Source: a virus. From it: 48,603 nt of DNA. This document shows, piece after piece, positions 41,260-47,370 of the stretch (position 1 is its first letter; every line of letters begins with the position of its first letter). Under the pieces are notes generated by a model that saw only the letters and a list, made by a program, of their open reading frames with translations, did no database searches and was not told where the DNA came from. A program made the translations under genes and the position numbers. The stretch covers positions 1 through 48,603 of IMG/VR virus record IMGVR_UViG_3300046714_000420; one strand, given 5' to 3'.

Positions 41260-41302
41260 CGGGCCCGTCAACTGGAGGGGGGAGCCAGTCGCAACGGGCC
41301 CG
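41260..41302 (+). terminator. Nested stem-loop between convergent operons
   Basis: An outer 9-bp stem CGGGCCCGT (41260-41268)/ACGGGCCCG (41294-41302) encloses an inner ACTGG/CCAGT stem (41271-41275/41285-41289). It lies between the + strand tail genes and the end of the minus-strand operon. There is no T-tract, so it may act as a bidirectional or factor-assisted terminator. The rest of 41250-41412 holds no gene apart from this and the palindrome at 41379. Confidence 0.55.
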
Positions 41303-41378
41303 AGTCCTACTGAAGCTCAGGGTAGCGGTTTTGATGACCAGAGGCCGGTAAAACGCCTCGAACGAAGCCGGGCCGGAG

Positions 41379-41396
41379 ATCACCCTGAGGGGTGAT
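41379..41396 (-). repeat. Palindrome ATCACCC-TGAG-GGGTGAT (copy a)
   Basis: Perfect 7-bp arms, 17 bp beyond the stop of the minus-strand lipoprotein gene. Shares the TCACCC-NNN-GGGGTGA core with copies at 42335, 43898 and 44733. Could serve as the terminator hairpin of the operon, though no T-tract follows. Confidence 0.75.
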
Positions 41397-41412
41397 GGGT
41401 TACGGGTAGGGA

Positions 41413-41778
41413 TCAGCGGCAGGTGGTCTGCGCGAAGGATCCGAATCCGAGCGTCGTGCACGTGACCGACGGGCGAGACAGAGACGCCCCGTAATCGGAC
41501 ATGCTGCGTCCGATTTGCTGCATCGCCACACCCGTAGCGATCTGGCTCGAGCGGTCCGAGGAACTCGCCCGGTCCGACGAGCGTCGGGCCTCCGCGCGGT
41601 CCCGGGCCTCGGCTCTCCGGAGCGCCAGGCGCACACACTGCGACAGCGCCTGGCGGTCGGCGACGTCGTCGCCGCCGTAGTCGGCGCTGCACACGTCACG
41701 CGCGGTCTCCACGCGATCGGGGGTGGTGGCGCAGCCGGCAACGGTCACGAGGGCGACGAGAGCGAGGAGCGTCTTCAT
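41413..41778 (-). CDS. Small lipoprotein, last gene of the minus-strand operon
   Basis: 121 residues. Signal peptide KTLLALVALVTVAGC with lipobox VAGC and lipidated Cys at about 16, followed by ATTPDRVETARDVCSADYGG. The rest is helical and Arg/Ser/Ala-rich (LSQCVRLALRRAEARDRAEA) and ends in a Cys-containing tail. It should be exported and anchored in the outer or inner membrane. Phage lipoproteins often block superinfection or change host surface, but no family is recognised. ACGTTC lies 10 bp before the ATG. Confidence 0.75.
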   Translation of the reverse strand: MKTLLALVALVTVAGCATTPDRVETARDVCSADYGGDDVADRQALSQCVRLALRRAEARDRAEARRSSDRASSSDRSSQIATGVAMQQIGRSMSDYGASLSRPSVTCTTLGFGSFAQTTCR

Positions 41779-41821
41779 GCCCCGGGAGAACGTCCTTCGG
41801 GCGCCTACCTTGAAGGAAAAA

Positions 41822-42124
41822 TCACCGGTTCGATTTGGTCGGGCGCCAGCTCATCTCCCCGGTCTCCGGCTTGGTGTAGGGCTCCCATTTCGCCCACTGG
41901 TCGGAGCGCACCTTGAACCACAAGGCGAGGCCGAGGATGCTGAAGAGCGCGGGCCAGCCGAGGGTGTGAGGCATCAGGACGGCAGCGAAAACGACCACGA
42001 GCATCGCGCCCAAGATGATTCGCTGCTGGACGTCGGCCTTCCGGGCCTTCTGGGTCGCGTAGGCGCGGCGATTGACCTTGCCGGTGGGGTTGGGTCGGGC
42101 GTGGTAGGTGTCGGAGAAGTGCAT
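41822..42124 (-). CDS. Small membrane protein, two transmembrane segments
   Basis: 100 residues. Basic N terminus (RPNPTGKVNRRAYATQKARK), then two hydrophobic segments at about 36-52 (IILGAMLVVVFAAVLM) and 57-70 (WPALFSILGLALWF), and a polar aromatic C terminus. The positive N terminus suggests N-in topology with both termini inside. Position next to lipoprotein genes suggests an envelope function. Starts six bases after the stop of the preceding gene. Confidence 0.7.
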   Translation of the reverse strand: MHFSDTYHARPNPTGKVNRRAYATQKARKADVQQRIILGAMLVVVFAAVLMPHTLGWPALFSILGLALWFKVRSDQWAKWEPYTKPETGEMSWRPTKSNR

Positions 42125-42129
42125 GGGGA

Positions 42130-42300
42130 TTAGAGCTCGTCCGTGAGGGTGTTGCCGTCGAGAGACACGCCGTCGGCCAGAGCCGCCGAGACGGCGACCC
42201 GGCGGAGCTGGGTGCGATTCTGGGGCGCCTGGTAGGAGAGGAGCGCGGCGAGGTCATGGGGGACCTTGGGGGCCCCGGGGATGGTCATCGTCGCGTCCAT
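42130..42300 (-). CDS. Small hypothetical protein (56 aa), palindrome-controlled
   Basis: Reverse-strand ATG at 42300, stop TAA at 42130-42132. The product begins MDATMTIPGAPKVPHDLAAL and ends in TLTDEL. It is helical in the middle (TQLRRVAVSAALADGV). Third positions are mostly G/C. The 16-bp palindrome core at 42335-42350 lies exactly 35 bp upstream of the ATG, with CCGTTC at 42309-42314. No function known; it fills a gap that would otherwise appear empty. Confidence 0.65.
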   Translation of the reverse strand: MDATMTIPGAPKVPHDLAALLSYQAPQNRTQLRRVAVSAALADGVSLDGNTLTDEL

Positions 42301-42333
42301 GCCCCACAGAACGGCACTCCGCCTCCCGTCTCG

Positions 42334-42351
42334 ATCACCCCGAGGGGTGAG
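42334..42351 (-). repeat. Palindrome TCACCC-CGA-GGGGTGA (copy b)
   Basis: Core 42335-42350, between the large lipoprotein gene and the 56-aa gene. Near edge 35 bp from ATG 42300. See copies c and d for the same spacing. Confidence 0.8.
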
Positions 42352-42379
42352 GCGGAAAGCGGAGCTCGTGTGTGTCGTT

Positions 42380-43369
42380 CTAGTTCGGGACGGATATGCC
42401 CGTCATGATCCGCACGGCGCTCACCTGGCTCGCTGCTCGAGAGACGGCGATCGTCATGGCCTTGCTGGCGGTGGTGTTCCAGTCCCAGGTCACGTACTGA
42501 CCCCGGGCGATGGTCTCCGACGGGTAGGAGACCCACTGCCCATCGACGGATGGGCCATAAAATCCCTGCATGGTGGCGGTCTCAGTTTGGCGGCTGTCCA
42601 TGTCCAGCATGACCCCCGATCGGAGCCACCCGCGGGTGCGGGTCGCCGCGCAGGAGTTGGCGACGGGCAAATTGTAGTAGCCGATCGTCTCGAACGAGGC
42701 CCGGTTGGAGCAGCCCCAGTAGGAGCGGATCGTGGGGATGGGGGTGGACGAGGGGCACTGCCCCATGCAGTTGAAACCATTCGCTCCCACCTGGACGTTG
42801 GTCCAGCGACGGCCCGGAACTGCCGTGGTAAAGGCCTCATCGAGGATTTGCGTCGGCAGAAATAACGCTGCCTTGTCTGTTTCGAGGGGGATATCGGCCT
42901 CGGGCGCCGGCGCGCGCACGGGCAACGGCTTGCGAAAGGCGTCCAGAAATTCCGGGGTCCTCCCCAGATCCGCCGCTTCGCTGAAATGGGACAGGGCCAG
43001 AGCCTCTGGCAGGTAGGCTCGGCTGCCCCTCAGGCCCATGTACAGCTCGGCCGTCGTGAGCGGTAGGTCCGAGGACGCGAAGACCTCGGCGACGGGATCG
43101 CGCTCCCCCACGAAGCCTTTCTGCATCACGATGATGCTCGACTCCTGCCGGTTCTCTTCCGGGGCGGCATCGGAGGTCGTGAAGACCTGGACGAAATCGA
43201 TCTCGGAATGGTCGATTTCCACGTGGCCCACGCGCACGGGCAGGAGAGCAGGCGCGAGCTCTGTTCCGTTCTCGAGCGGGTCGACTTGGATCACCCGCGG
43301 CGGGTCGTCGCCCGCCTCTGCGCTGCACCCCAGGAGCAGTATCCCCACCATCGAGCTGAGTTTTTTCAT
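42380..43369 (-). CDS. Large secreted lipoprotein (329 aa)
   Basis: Signal peptide KKLSSMVGILLLGC with lipobox LLGC and Cys 15, then SAEAGDDPP. The mature protein has a Pro/Glu-rich N-terminal part (PEENRQESSIIVMQKGFVGE) and a C-terminal Cys-containing domain (FNCMGQCPSSTPIPTIRSYW, VANSCAATRTRGWLRSG). That domain ends in beta-rich sequence (VSYPSETIARGQYVTWDWNT). AAGGGAAACC is the ribosome site. This looks like a bacterial surface lipoprotein carried by the phage, possibly for host conversion or exclusion. No family is recognised. Confidence 0.75.
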   Translation of the reverse strand: MKKLSSMVGILLLGCSAEAGDDPPRVIQVDPLENGTELAPALLPVRVGHVEIDHSEIDFVQVFTTSDAAPEENRQESSIIVMQKGFVGERDPVAEVFASSDLPLTTAELYMGLRGSRAYLPEALALSHFSEAADLGRTPEFLDAFRKPLPVRAPAPEADIPLETDKAALFLPTQILDEAFTTAVPGRRWTNVQVGANGFNCMGQCPSSTPIPTIRSYWGCSNRASFETIGYYNLPVANSCAATRTRGWLRSGVMLDMDSRQTETATMQGFYGPSVDGQWVSYPSETIARGQYVTWDWNTTASKAMTIAVSRAASQVSAVRIMTGISVPN

Positions 43370-43381
43370 TGGTTTCCCTTT

Positions 43382-43675
43382 TCATTTCCGCCGGAGCGGC
43401 AACACCTTGGCCACGGCCTGAACCCGTACGGTGGTGGCGCACGGGGTGATTTCCACCACCCCGGAGGTCTCGAGATACTCCGCGCGCGCCTGGTCGAGCG
43501 TGTTTCGGGCGAGATTGAACGCGCACCAGGCGTCGAACGGATCCACGTTCATCCGGCGCTGGCGGGTGAGGAGGTAGGTGGCCGTCTGGAACTCGCTCCG
43601 GGCCGCGTAGTAGCGAGCCCGCAGCGTTCGGCGCAGCTGGAAGTGCCGCAAGGGATTGGTCATCTCGTCGATCAT
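43382..43675 (-). CDS. Hypothetical basic protein (97 aa)
   Basis: Helical and Arg-rich (LRHFQLRRTLRARYYAARSE, DAWCAFNLARNTLDQARAEY) with a strand-forming end (GVVEITPCATTVRVQAVAKV). ATG at 43675 overlaps the preceding stop (ATGA). Lies directly upstream of the large lipoprotein gene. Function unknown. Confidence 0.65.
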   Translation of the reverse strand: MIDEMTNPLRHFQLRRTLRARYYAARSEFQTATYLLTRQRRMNVDPFDAWCAFNLARNTLDQARAEYLETSGVVEITPCATTVRVQAVAKVLPLRRK

Positions 43676-43863
43676 GACGGCTCCAGAATCTCGGAGTAGA
43701 TGCCGGCGAGCACATCGCTGCGAATCGCGAGGAGCGCCGCATAGCTCTTCTCGTCGACCGGGAGGGTGGACTTGAGCGCGGACTTCTTGGTCACCGCGAC
43801 GAGCCCGGAGTAGTCCGCGGGAGCGGCCAGCGTTTGGCAGAGAGGGTTGCTGCGTCGTTGCAT
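43672..43863 (-). CDS. Small hypothetical protein, palindrome-controlled
   Basis: 63 residues from ATG 43863: MQRRSNPLCQTLAAPADYSG, then TKKSALKSTLPVDEKSYAAL and a helical end. GTG 43794, which overlaps the upstream gene's stop, is an alternative start giving 40 residues. The ATG is favoured because the palindrome core (43898-43913) and CCGTTC (43872-43877) stand at the same distances as before 42300 and 44698. Function unknown. Confidence 0.55.
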   Translation of the reverse strand: MQRRSNPLCQTLAAPADYSGLVAVTKKSALKSTLPVDEKSYAALLAIRSDVLAGIYSEILEPS

Positions 43864-44018
43864 GCCTCTGAGAACGGCCCCGGCGGGCAAGGCTGGCTCA
43901 CCCGGTGGGGTGACGACCGAAACGAGACTTCCGACACCGCGCCCGAGGCGAGGTCTTGAATCATCTCGAGACGGGGAGCGTCGGAGGCGGGCAGGTAGCG
44001 GGTCAGGGGCCAGGTCAC
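43791..44018 (-). CDS. Small hypothetical protein (75 aa)
   Basis: GTG at 44018 overlaps the stop of the preceding gene. N-terminal part: TWPLTRYLPASDAPRLEMIQ, DLASGAVSEVSF. The last 35 residues (read through palindrome c) are Pro/Ser-rich and unconvincing, and they overlap the next gene by up to 73 bp. The gene may be real but truncated in function, or its 3' part may have been overwritten by the regulatory element. Confidence 0.45.
   Translation of the reverse strand: MTWPLTRYLPASDAPRLEMIQDLASGAVSEVSFRSSPHRVSQPCPPGPFSEACNDAATLSAKRWPLPRTTPGSSR
43891..43918 (-). repeat. Palindrome TCACCC-GGT-GGGGTGA (copy c) with extended flanks
   Basis: Core 43898-43913. Flanks (GGCTGG before, CGAA after) match those of copy d, so the two share about 28 bp. 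Near edge 35 bp from ATG 43863. Lies inside the coding sequence of the 43791-44018 ORF. Confidence 0.8.
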
Positions 44019-44434
44019 GGCGCCTCGCTCGGGGCCCGGGTCATGTCCACCGCGTCACTGCGGGCTTGGTCTGCGGTCACCAGTGCCACGGCCAGGGCCG
44101 TTGCCGCCTGGGTGGTCCGCTCGGCGAGATACCCCTGCATGGCCTGCCGGAGCTCGCTCTGGGCGTCCGCATCGGGGGTGTGCCCCTGGGGGCGCGAGCG
44201 CGAGGTCTCCAGGCGGAGGCGCACGTCCCATTGTCGCCCGTCGTCGTGGCTACCATAGAACCGGAGCGTGCCGTCCCGGGCGTCGGGGCCCTGAGCGTCG
44301 CACACCCCAGCCAGGATGCCGGTGATGTGGTCGTGGCTCTCCCCGTCCTCGGTGAGCAGCAGCGCGGGCTTGCCGGTGGAGAGGCTCTGCTGGATCGCGG
44401 CCTCGACGGGGGCGCAGTTGGTGTATTCGGTCAT
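44015..44434 (-). CDS. Hypothetical protein (139 aa)
   Basis: N-terminal half: helix (APVEAAIQQSLSTGKPA), strands (LLLTEDGESHDHITGILAG, GTLRFYGSHDDGRQWDVRLR), compact alpha/beta. C-terminal half: long Ala/Gln-rich helix (QSELRQAMQGYLAERTTQAA). Starts three bases after the preceding stop. No family recognised. Confidence 0.65.
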   Translation of the reverse strand: MTEYTNCAPVEAAIQQSLSTGKPALLLTEDGESHDHITGILAGVCDAQGPDARDGTLRFYGSHDDGRQWDVRLRLETSRSRPQGHTPDADAQSELRQAMQGYLAERTTQAATALAVALVTADQARSDAVDMTRAPSEAP

Positions 44435-44437
44435 GGG

Positions 44438-44698
44438 TTACCGGTTGAGGATGCTGGTGACCTGGCGAAAGCAGCGGCCCGCCGCGGTGGTCTCCGCGAC
44501 CGGCAGGGGCGTCTCCCGGAGGTGTTGCGGGACGGTGCGTTCCAGAAGCGCGCGGGCTTCCTGGGTGTTGGCCCGGGCGGTCTCGCTGCGGGCCCATTCC
44601 CGGAGGCTCTCGAGACGAGCGCGGGTGTGGTCGAGATGCGCGAGCGCGGCGGTGAGCTCGTCGAGAAGGGCGACCGGGGTGGGGGGCGCTTGGTTCAT
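44438..44698 (-). CDS. Helical protein (86 aa), palindrome-controlled
   Basis: From ATG 44698: NQAPPTPVALLDELTAALAH, then RARLESLREWARSETARANT and a helical C terminus, mostly coiled coil. The ORF is open to 44785, but that extension runs through the palindrome and is Pro/Thr-rich, so the shorter start is preferred. Palindrome core 44733-44748 is 35 bp upstream with CCGTTC at 44707-44712. Function unknown. Confidence 0.6.
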   Translation of the reverse strand: MNQAPPTPVALLDELTAALAHLDHTRARLESLREWARSETARANTQEARALLERTVPQHLRETPLPVAETTAAGRCFRQVTSILNR

Positions 44699-44725
44699 GA
44701 CTCTCTGAACGGTAGGGGTGGGATC

Positions 44726-44754
44726 GGCTGGATCACCCGGTGGGGTGATGGTCG
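44726..44754 (-). repeat. Palindrome ATCACCC-GGTG-GGGTGAT (copy d)
   Basis: Core 44733-44748; perfect 7-bp arms at 44732-44749. Flanks match copy c. Sits between the 44757 stop and ATG 44698, near edge exactly 35 bp from the ATG. Confidence 0.8.
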
Positions 44755-44756
44755 AA

Positions 44757-44996
44757 TCAGGACGCATCGCGCTTCCAGTACGCATCGCGCCTCTCCATGT
44801 CGTCGGCCATGGATCGCAGGCCCGCGACGATGGCCTCGCGGATGACGCGGTCGCGCTCGGGGTCGCCGCTCGAGCGGTACGCGGGACAGGCGCCGGTGCC
44901 GCTCACGCCACCCACGACGACGAGGACCACGGCCTCAGCATCCAGGGCCAGGACCAGAGCGCGCGCCTCGTCGTCGTATCGACTTGGATCGCTCAC
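44757..44996 (-). CDS. Small hypothetical protein (79 aa)
   Basis: GTG 44996 overlaps the preceding stop. A strand/helix pair (DDEARALVLALDAEAVVLVV) is followed by VGGVSGTGACPAY and a charged helix (RDRVIREAIVAGLRSMADDM). Probably cytoplasmic and compact. No family recognised. Confidence 0.6.
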   Translation of the reverse strand: MSDPSRYDDEARALVLALDAEAVVLVVVGGVSGTGACPAYRSSGDPERDRVIREAIVAGLRSMADDMERRDAYWKRDAS

Positions 44997-45256
44997 CTGT
45001 CCCCCGTATCGCGGTCGTCCCGCTCCTGGTCCATCTGGTGATCGGCGCGGCACGCGGCCTCGTCGTCGGGGTCTCGCTCATCGGCCAAGGCCCCGCGGGG
45101 GAGATCCAGCAGCTCGTCGCAGGTGTCTCCCTCGGGCAGCTCGATGCCGTCGGCGAGCAATTCTGCCTTCGGGGAGAGCATGCAGGGGTCCACGTCCTCG
45201 TCCACGTAATAATCGGTCCCCTCGTAGCGGATGCGGGCGCAGTAACGCTTGGCCAT
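44993..45256 (-). CDS. Small acidic protein, first gene of the minus-strand operon
   Basis: 87 residues from ATG 45256: AKRYCARIRYEGTDYYVDED, then a strongly acidic body (LPEGDTCDELLDLPRGALAD and an Asp/Arg-rich end). Small and acidic, it could be a DNA mimic or an inhibitor of a host protein, but that is only suggestive. GGAGG lies just before the start. Transcription must begin in the 45257-45466 divergent region. Confidence 0.6.
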   Translation of the reverse strand: MAKRYCARIRYEGTDYYVDEDVDPCMLSPKAELLADGIELPEGDTCDELLDLPRGALADERDPDDEAACRADHQMDQERDDRDTGDR

Positions 45257-45344
45257 GCCTCCAGTCTCCCCGATCTCGGTTGCCGAAAGGGGGCGGTGTC
45301 CCACCCTGAGACTCACCCCGGCGGTGCTGCACTTCCTGCCAGGT

Positions 45345-45366
45345 TTCGGATGTGAAACGTTCCGAA
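45345..45366. promoter_or_regulatory. Inverted repeat in the divergent control region
   Basis: TTCGGA (45345-45350) and TCCGAA (45361-45366) are a perfect 6-bp pair around TGTGAAACGT, a 22-bp operator-like element. It sits midway between the first minus-strand gene and the first lysis gene, so it could control both. The rest of 45257-45466 holds no gene. Confidence 0.5.
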
Positions 45367-45431
45367 TCGGGGCAGCTTTGGGCAAGCATTCAGGGCGGCG
45401 CGCAGCGTCACCAAACGGTAACGCTCCAGGG

Positions 45432-45461
45432 TGGACCCTCCCACCCGTCCAGTGCTAAACT
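45432..45461 (+). promoter_or_regulatory. Promoter before the lysis cassette
   Basis: TGGACC (45432-45437), 18-bp spacer, then TGC-TAAACT (45453-45461), an extended -10 with 4 of 6 matches. Expected start is 45468, next to the ATG at 45467, which lacks a properly spaced Shine-Dalgarno. Leaderless geometry again. Confidence 0.5.
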
Positions 45462-45466
45462 GGGGC

Positions 45467-45688
45467 ATGCTGCAACCTATCCGGGGGGTGTGCGCGTTAG
45501 TGGTCCTCGGGATGTTCGGATGCGGGACGCCTGCCCTGGTGCAGTGCCGGGCGGAGGCGGTGGCGTTCCTGCCCCAGGACCCCCGGCAATTGACGGCGGG
45601 TGACGTCGTAGACCTGGTGAGCCGGCTCCAGGAGTGCGCGCCGCCGGCGCCCCTGCCGTTCACCGACCCGGGAGACGCGGGCCTGTGA
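45467..45688 (+). CDS. Small secreted protein, possible Rz1-like lipoprotein
   Basis: 73 residues. Hydrophobic N terminus (GVCALVVLGMFGCGT) with a near-lipobox MFGC, then helix (LTAGDVVDLVSRLQECAPPA) and a Pro-rich tail. Position at the head of the lysis genes and small size suit an outer-membrane spanin subunit, but the lipobox is imperfect and evidence is limited. Four-base overlap with the next gene. Confidence 0.5.
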   Translation: MLQPIRGVCALVVLGMFGCGTPALVQCRAEAVAFLPQDPRQLTAGDVVDLVSRLQECAPPAPLPFTDPGDAGL

Positions 45689-45996
45689 CGATGCCGCCCC
45701 CGTTCCCGCCGGCGCGGGACATCGACACCGAGCCCGGGATGGGGCTGCTCGCGCTCAAGGCCGAGAATGCCCGGCTGCGGCGGGAACGCGACGAGGCCCG
45801 CGAGGAGCTCGCCAGCTCACCGAGCACCCCGCCTCCCACCCGGAGACAGGCCATCGTCGGGACCACCATGGGCACGGTCAAATGGCTCGGGGTGCTCAGC
45901 CTCATCGTGACGGCCGCGGTTCAGATCGCCAGCGTGTACCGCCCGGGGCTGGTGGGTCCGTTGCAACAGCTCTTGCAGCTGCTCGGGGCGCAGTGA
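45685..45996 (+). CDS. Membrane protein of the lysis cassette (coiled coil plus one TM)
   Basis: 103 residues from GTG 45685 (ATG 45691 is also possible). A coiled coil (LKAENARLRRERDEAREELA) precedes a single transmembrane segment near residues 70-90 (VKWLGVLSLIVTAAVQIASV). Such tail-anchored proteins before endolysins act as holins or spanins; which one cannot be decided. GTGA overlap on both sides. Confidence 0.55.
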   Translation: MTMPPPFPPARDIDTEPGMGLLALKAENARLRRERDEAREELASSPSTPPPTRRQAIVGTTMGTVKWLGVLSLIVTAAVQIASVYRPGLVGPLQQLLQLLGAQ

Positions 45997-46151
45997 TCGC
46001 TGGCTTCTTGTGTATCCTGGTGGTGGGCCTGTCCGGCTTCTACCACGGCCGCAAGATGTATGACTTGGGCAGGGAACACGGACGGTTGGAGCGCGTCGCG
46101 GAGAACCAGAGCGCCGCCGCGCGGGCGGCCAAGCGCTGGGGTATGCAGTGA
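45993..46151 (+). CDS. Single-TM small protein, holin/spanin candidate
   Basis: 52 residues from GTG 45993: a transmembrane segment right at the N terminus (IAGFLCILVVGLSGFY), then a charged helical tail (GREHGRLERVAENQSAAARA). The N-terminal anchor with periplasmic or cytoplasmic helix suits an inner-membrane spanin (Rz-like) or class III holin. Directly precedes the amidase with four-base overlap. Confidence 0.55.
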   Translation: MIAGFLCILVVGLSGFYHGRKMYDLGREHGRLERVAENQSAAARAAKRWGMQ

Positions 46152-46720
46152 CCCGCTCGCTCGGGGCGCTGCCGTACATCGAGGCCGCCAACTGGACTCG
46201 CGCCACCCCGCCGCCCAAGAAGAAATGGATCGTGCTGCACTGCATGGAGTGGCCAGAAAAGCCGGACTCCGCCGAGTGGTGCGCGCGCTATTTCGCCGGC
46301 CGGGAAGGGCCCGCCCCGCAAGCGAGCGCGCACGCGTGCGTGGACAGTGACTCGATCGTGCAGTGCGTGCCGTGGGACCAGGTGGCCTGGCATGCCCCCG
46401 GGGCCAACTCCCTCGGGGTGGGCATCGAGCACGCGGGCTACGGCCGCCAGGAGCTCGCCGACTGGATGGACACCTACAGCCAGCGAATGCTCGATCTGTC
46501 GGCCTGGCTGGTCGCGGAACTCTGCACGCACTTTCGGATCCCGGTGGACTTCGTGGACGCCAACGAACTCCTGACCGGCGCCCCCGGCATCACGACCCAC
46601 GCGGAGGTCACCAAGGCCTTCAAGAAGAGCACCCACATGGACCCGGGCAAGGGCTTTCCGATCGGGGACTACTTGCGCAAGGTCGAGCGCTACGCGGTGG
46701 ACGCCGGGGGCGGCGCGTGA
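46148..46720 (+). CDS. Endolysin, N-acetylmuramoyl-L-alanine amidase (Amidase_2 family)
   Basis: 190 residues from GTG 46148. It cleaves the bond between muramic acid and L-alanine in peptidoglycan. Zinc ligands fit H31 (VLHCMEW), H151 (GITTHAEV) and D165 (HMDPGKGFP). SAHACVDSDSIVQCVPWDQV (60-79) and GVGIEHAG (90-97) are typical family segments. There is no signal peptide, so release depends on a holin. Single catalytic domain without cell-wall-binding module, as usual for phages of Gram-negative hosts. Confidence 0.9.
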   Translation: MTRSLGALPYIEAANWTRATPPPKKKWIVLHCMEWPEKPDSAEWCARYFAGREGPAPQASAHACVDSDSIVQCVPWDQVAWHAPGANSLGVGIEHAGYGRQELADWMDTYSQRMLDLSAWLVAELCTHFRIPVDFVDANELLTGAPGITTHAEVTKAFKKSTHMDPGKGFPIGDYLRKVERYAVDAGGGA

Positions 46721-46860
46721 TGGCCTGGCTGCTCCGCTGGTGGCGCTTCGGACAGTGCATCGGGTGCGGGCGCCTGGCATGCCCCAAGAGCGGCCCCATC
46801 GGCGCGCGCCGGCGGGACCATGCCTATTGCCACGACTGCATGCCGGAGCTCCGGTCGTGA
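46720..46860 (+). CDS. Very small zinc-ribbon-like protein (46 aa)
   Basis: AWLLRWWRFGQCIGCGRLAC followed by CHDCMPEL gives C12/C15 and a second CxxC pair, likely one zinc site. The N terminus is Trp/Arg-rich. ATG starts one base inside the amidase stop (TGATG) and the end overlaps the next GTG. Function unknown. Confidence 0.55.
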   Translation: MAWLLRWWRFGQCIGCGRLACPKSGPIGARRRDHAYCHDCMPELRS

Positions 46861-47099
46861 GCTGGTTCCGGTTCTTCCGCTTCGTCTGGGAGACCAGCAT
46901 CGACGCGATCGGACTCGGCGCTTCGGGATACGACCAAGCCCGCAAGCTCTGGAAGGGGCAGCCCGCGCCGTTACGCGAGCCCGCCCAGCCGCTCAGTCAT
47001 CGCGACGTCGAGCATCAACAGGTGCAGATACGTACGGCGACGAGCGGAGGGAAGCTGACGATCTTGCCTCCGCCGCGCAAGCCTCGCATCGAGCAGTAG
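46857..47099 (+). CDS. Hypothetical protein (80 aa)
   Basis: Aromatic, amphipathic N terminus (SWFRFFRFVWETSIDAIGLG) that could bind membranes, then a Pro/Gln-rich polar tail ending in PPPRKPRIEQ. GTG overlaps the preceding stop. End of the lysis cassette. The second half overlaps an antisense ORF (46971-47219); third positions are more clearly G/C on this strand. Confidence 0.55.
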   Translation: MSWFRFFRFVWETSIDAIGLGASGYDQARKLWKGQPAPLREPAQPLSHRDVEHQQVQIRTATSGGKLTILPPPRKPRIEQ

Positions 47100-47219
47100 C
47101 GCGCTCGCGAGCGTGATCGCGCCGTCTGCAAAATCGATCACCCTCTCACGTTTCACGCTCGGTGTCTCATCACCCGAGAGGGTGACCAGTTGCGCCGTTT
47201 CCGCGGGAGCAACTTGCAT
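46971..47219 (-). CDS. Possible antisense gene (82 aa)
   Basis: ATG at 47219 on the minus strand opens MQVAPAETAQLVTLSGDETP, then SVKRERVIDFADGAITLASA and an Arg/Leu-rich end. About 70% of third positions are G/C, lower than neighbours. It overlaps the end of 46857-47099 by 129 bp and contains palindrome e. TATGGT (47235-47240, minus) could be a -10. It is protein-like but uncertain. Confidence 0.3.
   Translation of the reverse strand: MQVAPAETAQLVTLSGDETPSVKRERVIDFADGAITLASALLLDARLARRRQDRQLPSARRRTYLHLLMLDVAMTERLGGLA
47169..47186. repeat. Palindrome TCACCC-GAGA-GGGTGA (copy e, variant)
   Basis: Core 47170-47185, symmetric, in the gap 47100-47370. No ATG stands 35 bp away on either strand, unlike copies b-d. 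A half-site ATCACCC lies at about 47137. No other gene on the + strand is seen in this 271-bp gap; the weak TTGCAT-N16-CATACT (47214-47241) could be a promoter for 47371. Confidence 0.65.
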
Positions 47220-47370
47220 AGCCCACACCGTCCACCATACTGCCACTAAACGGCCACGGTGAGACGGAAATGTATTGCTCGGGCCGCCGCCGATCTCTAT
47301 TCCTGACACCCTTCCGGCACGCTCTCGACTCGGATCGAAACACGTGACGGACACACGCGGGGAGACCGAC

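Noticed and set aside
45301-45326. CACCCTGAG and CTCACCCCGGCGGTG near the divergent control region
   Set aside because: Only half-sites of the palindrome family; the second arm does not match.
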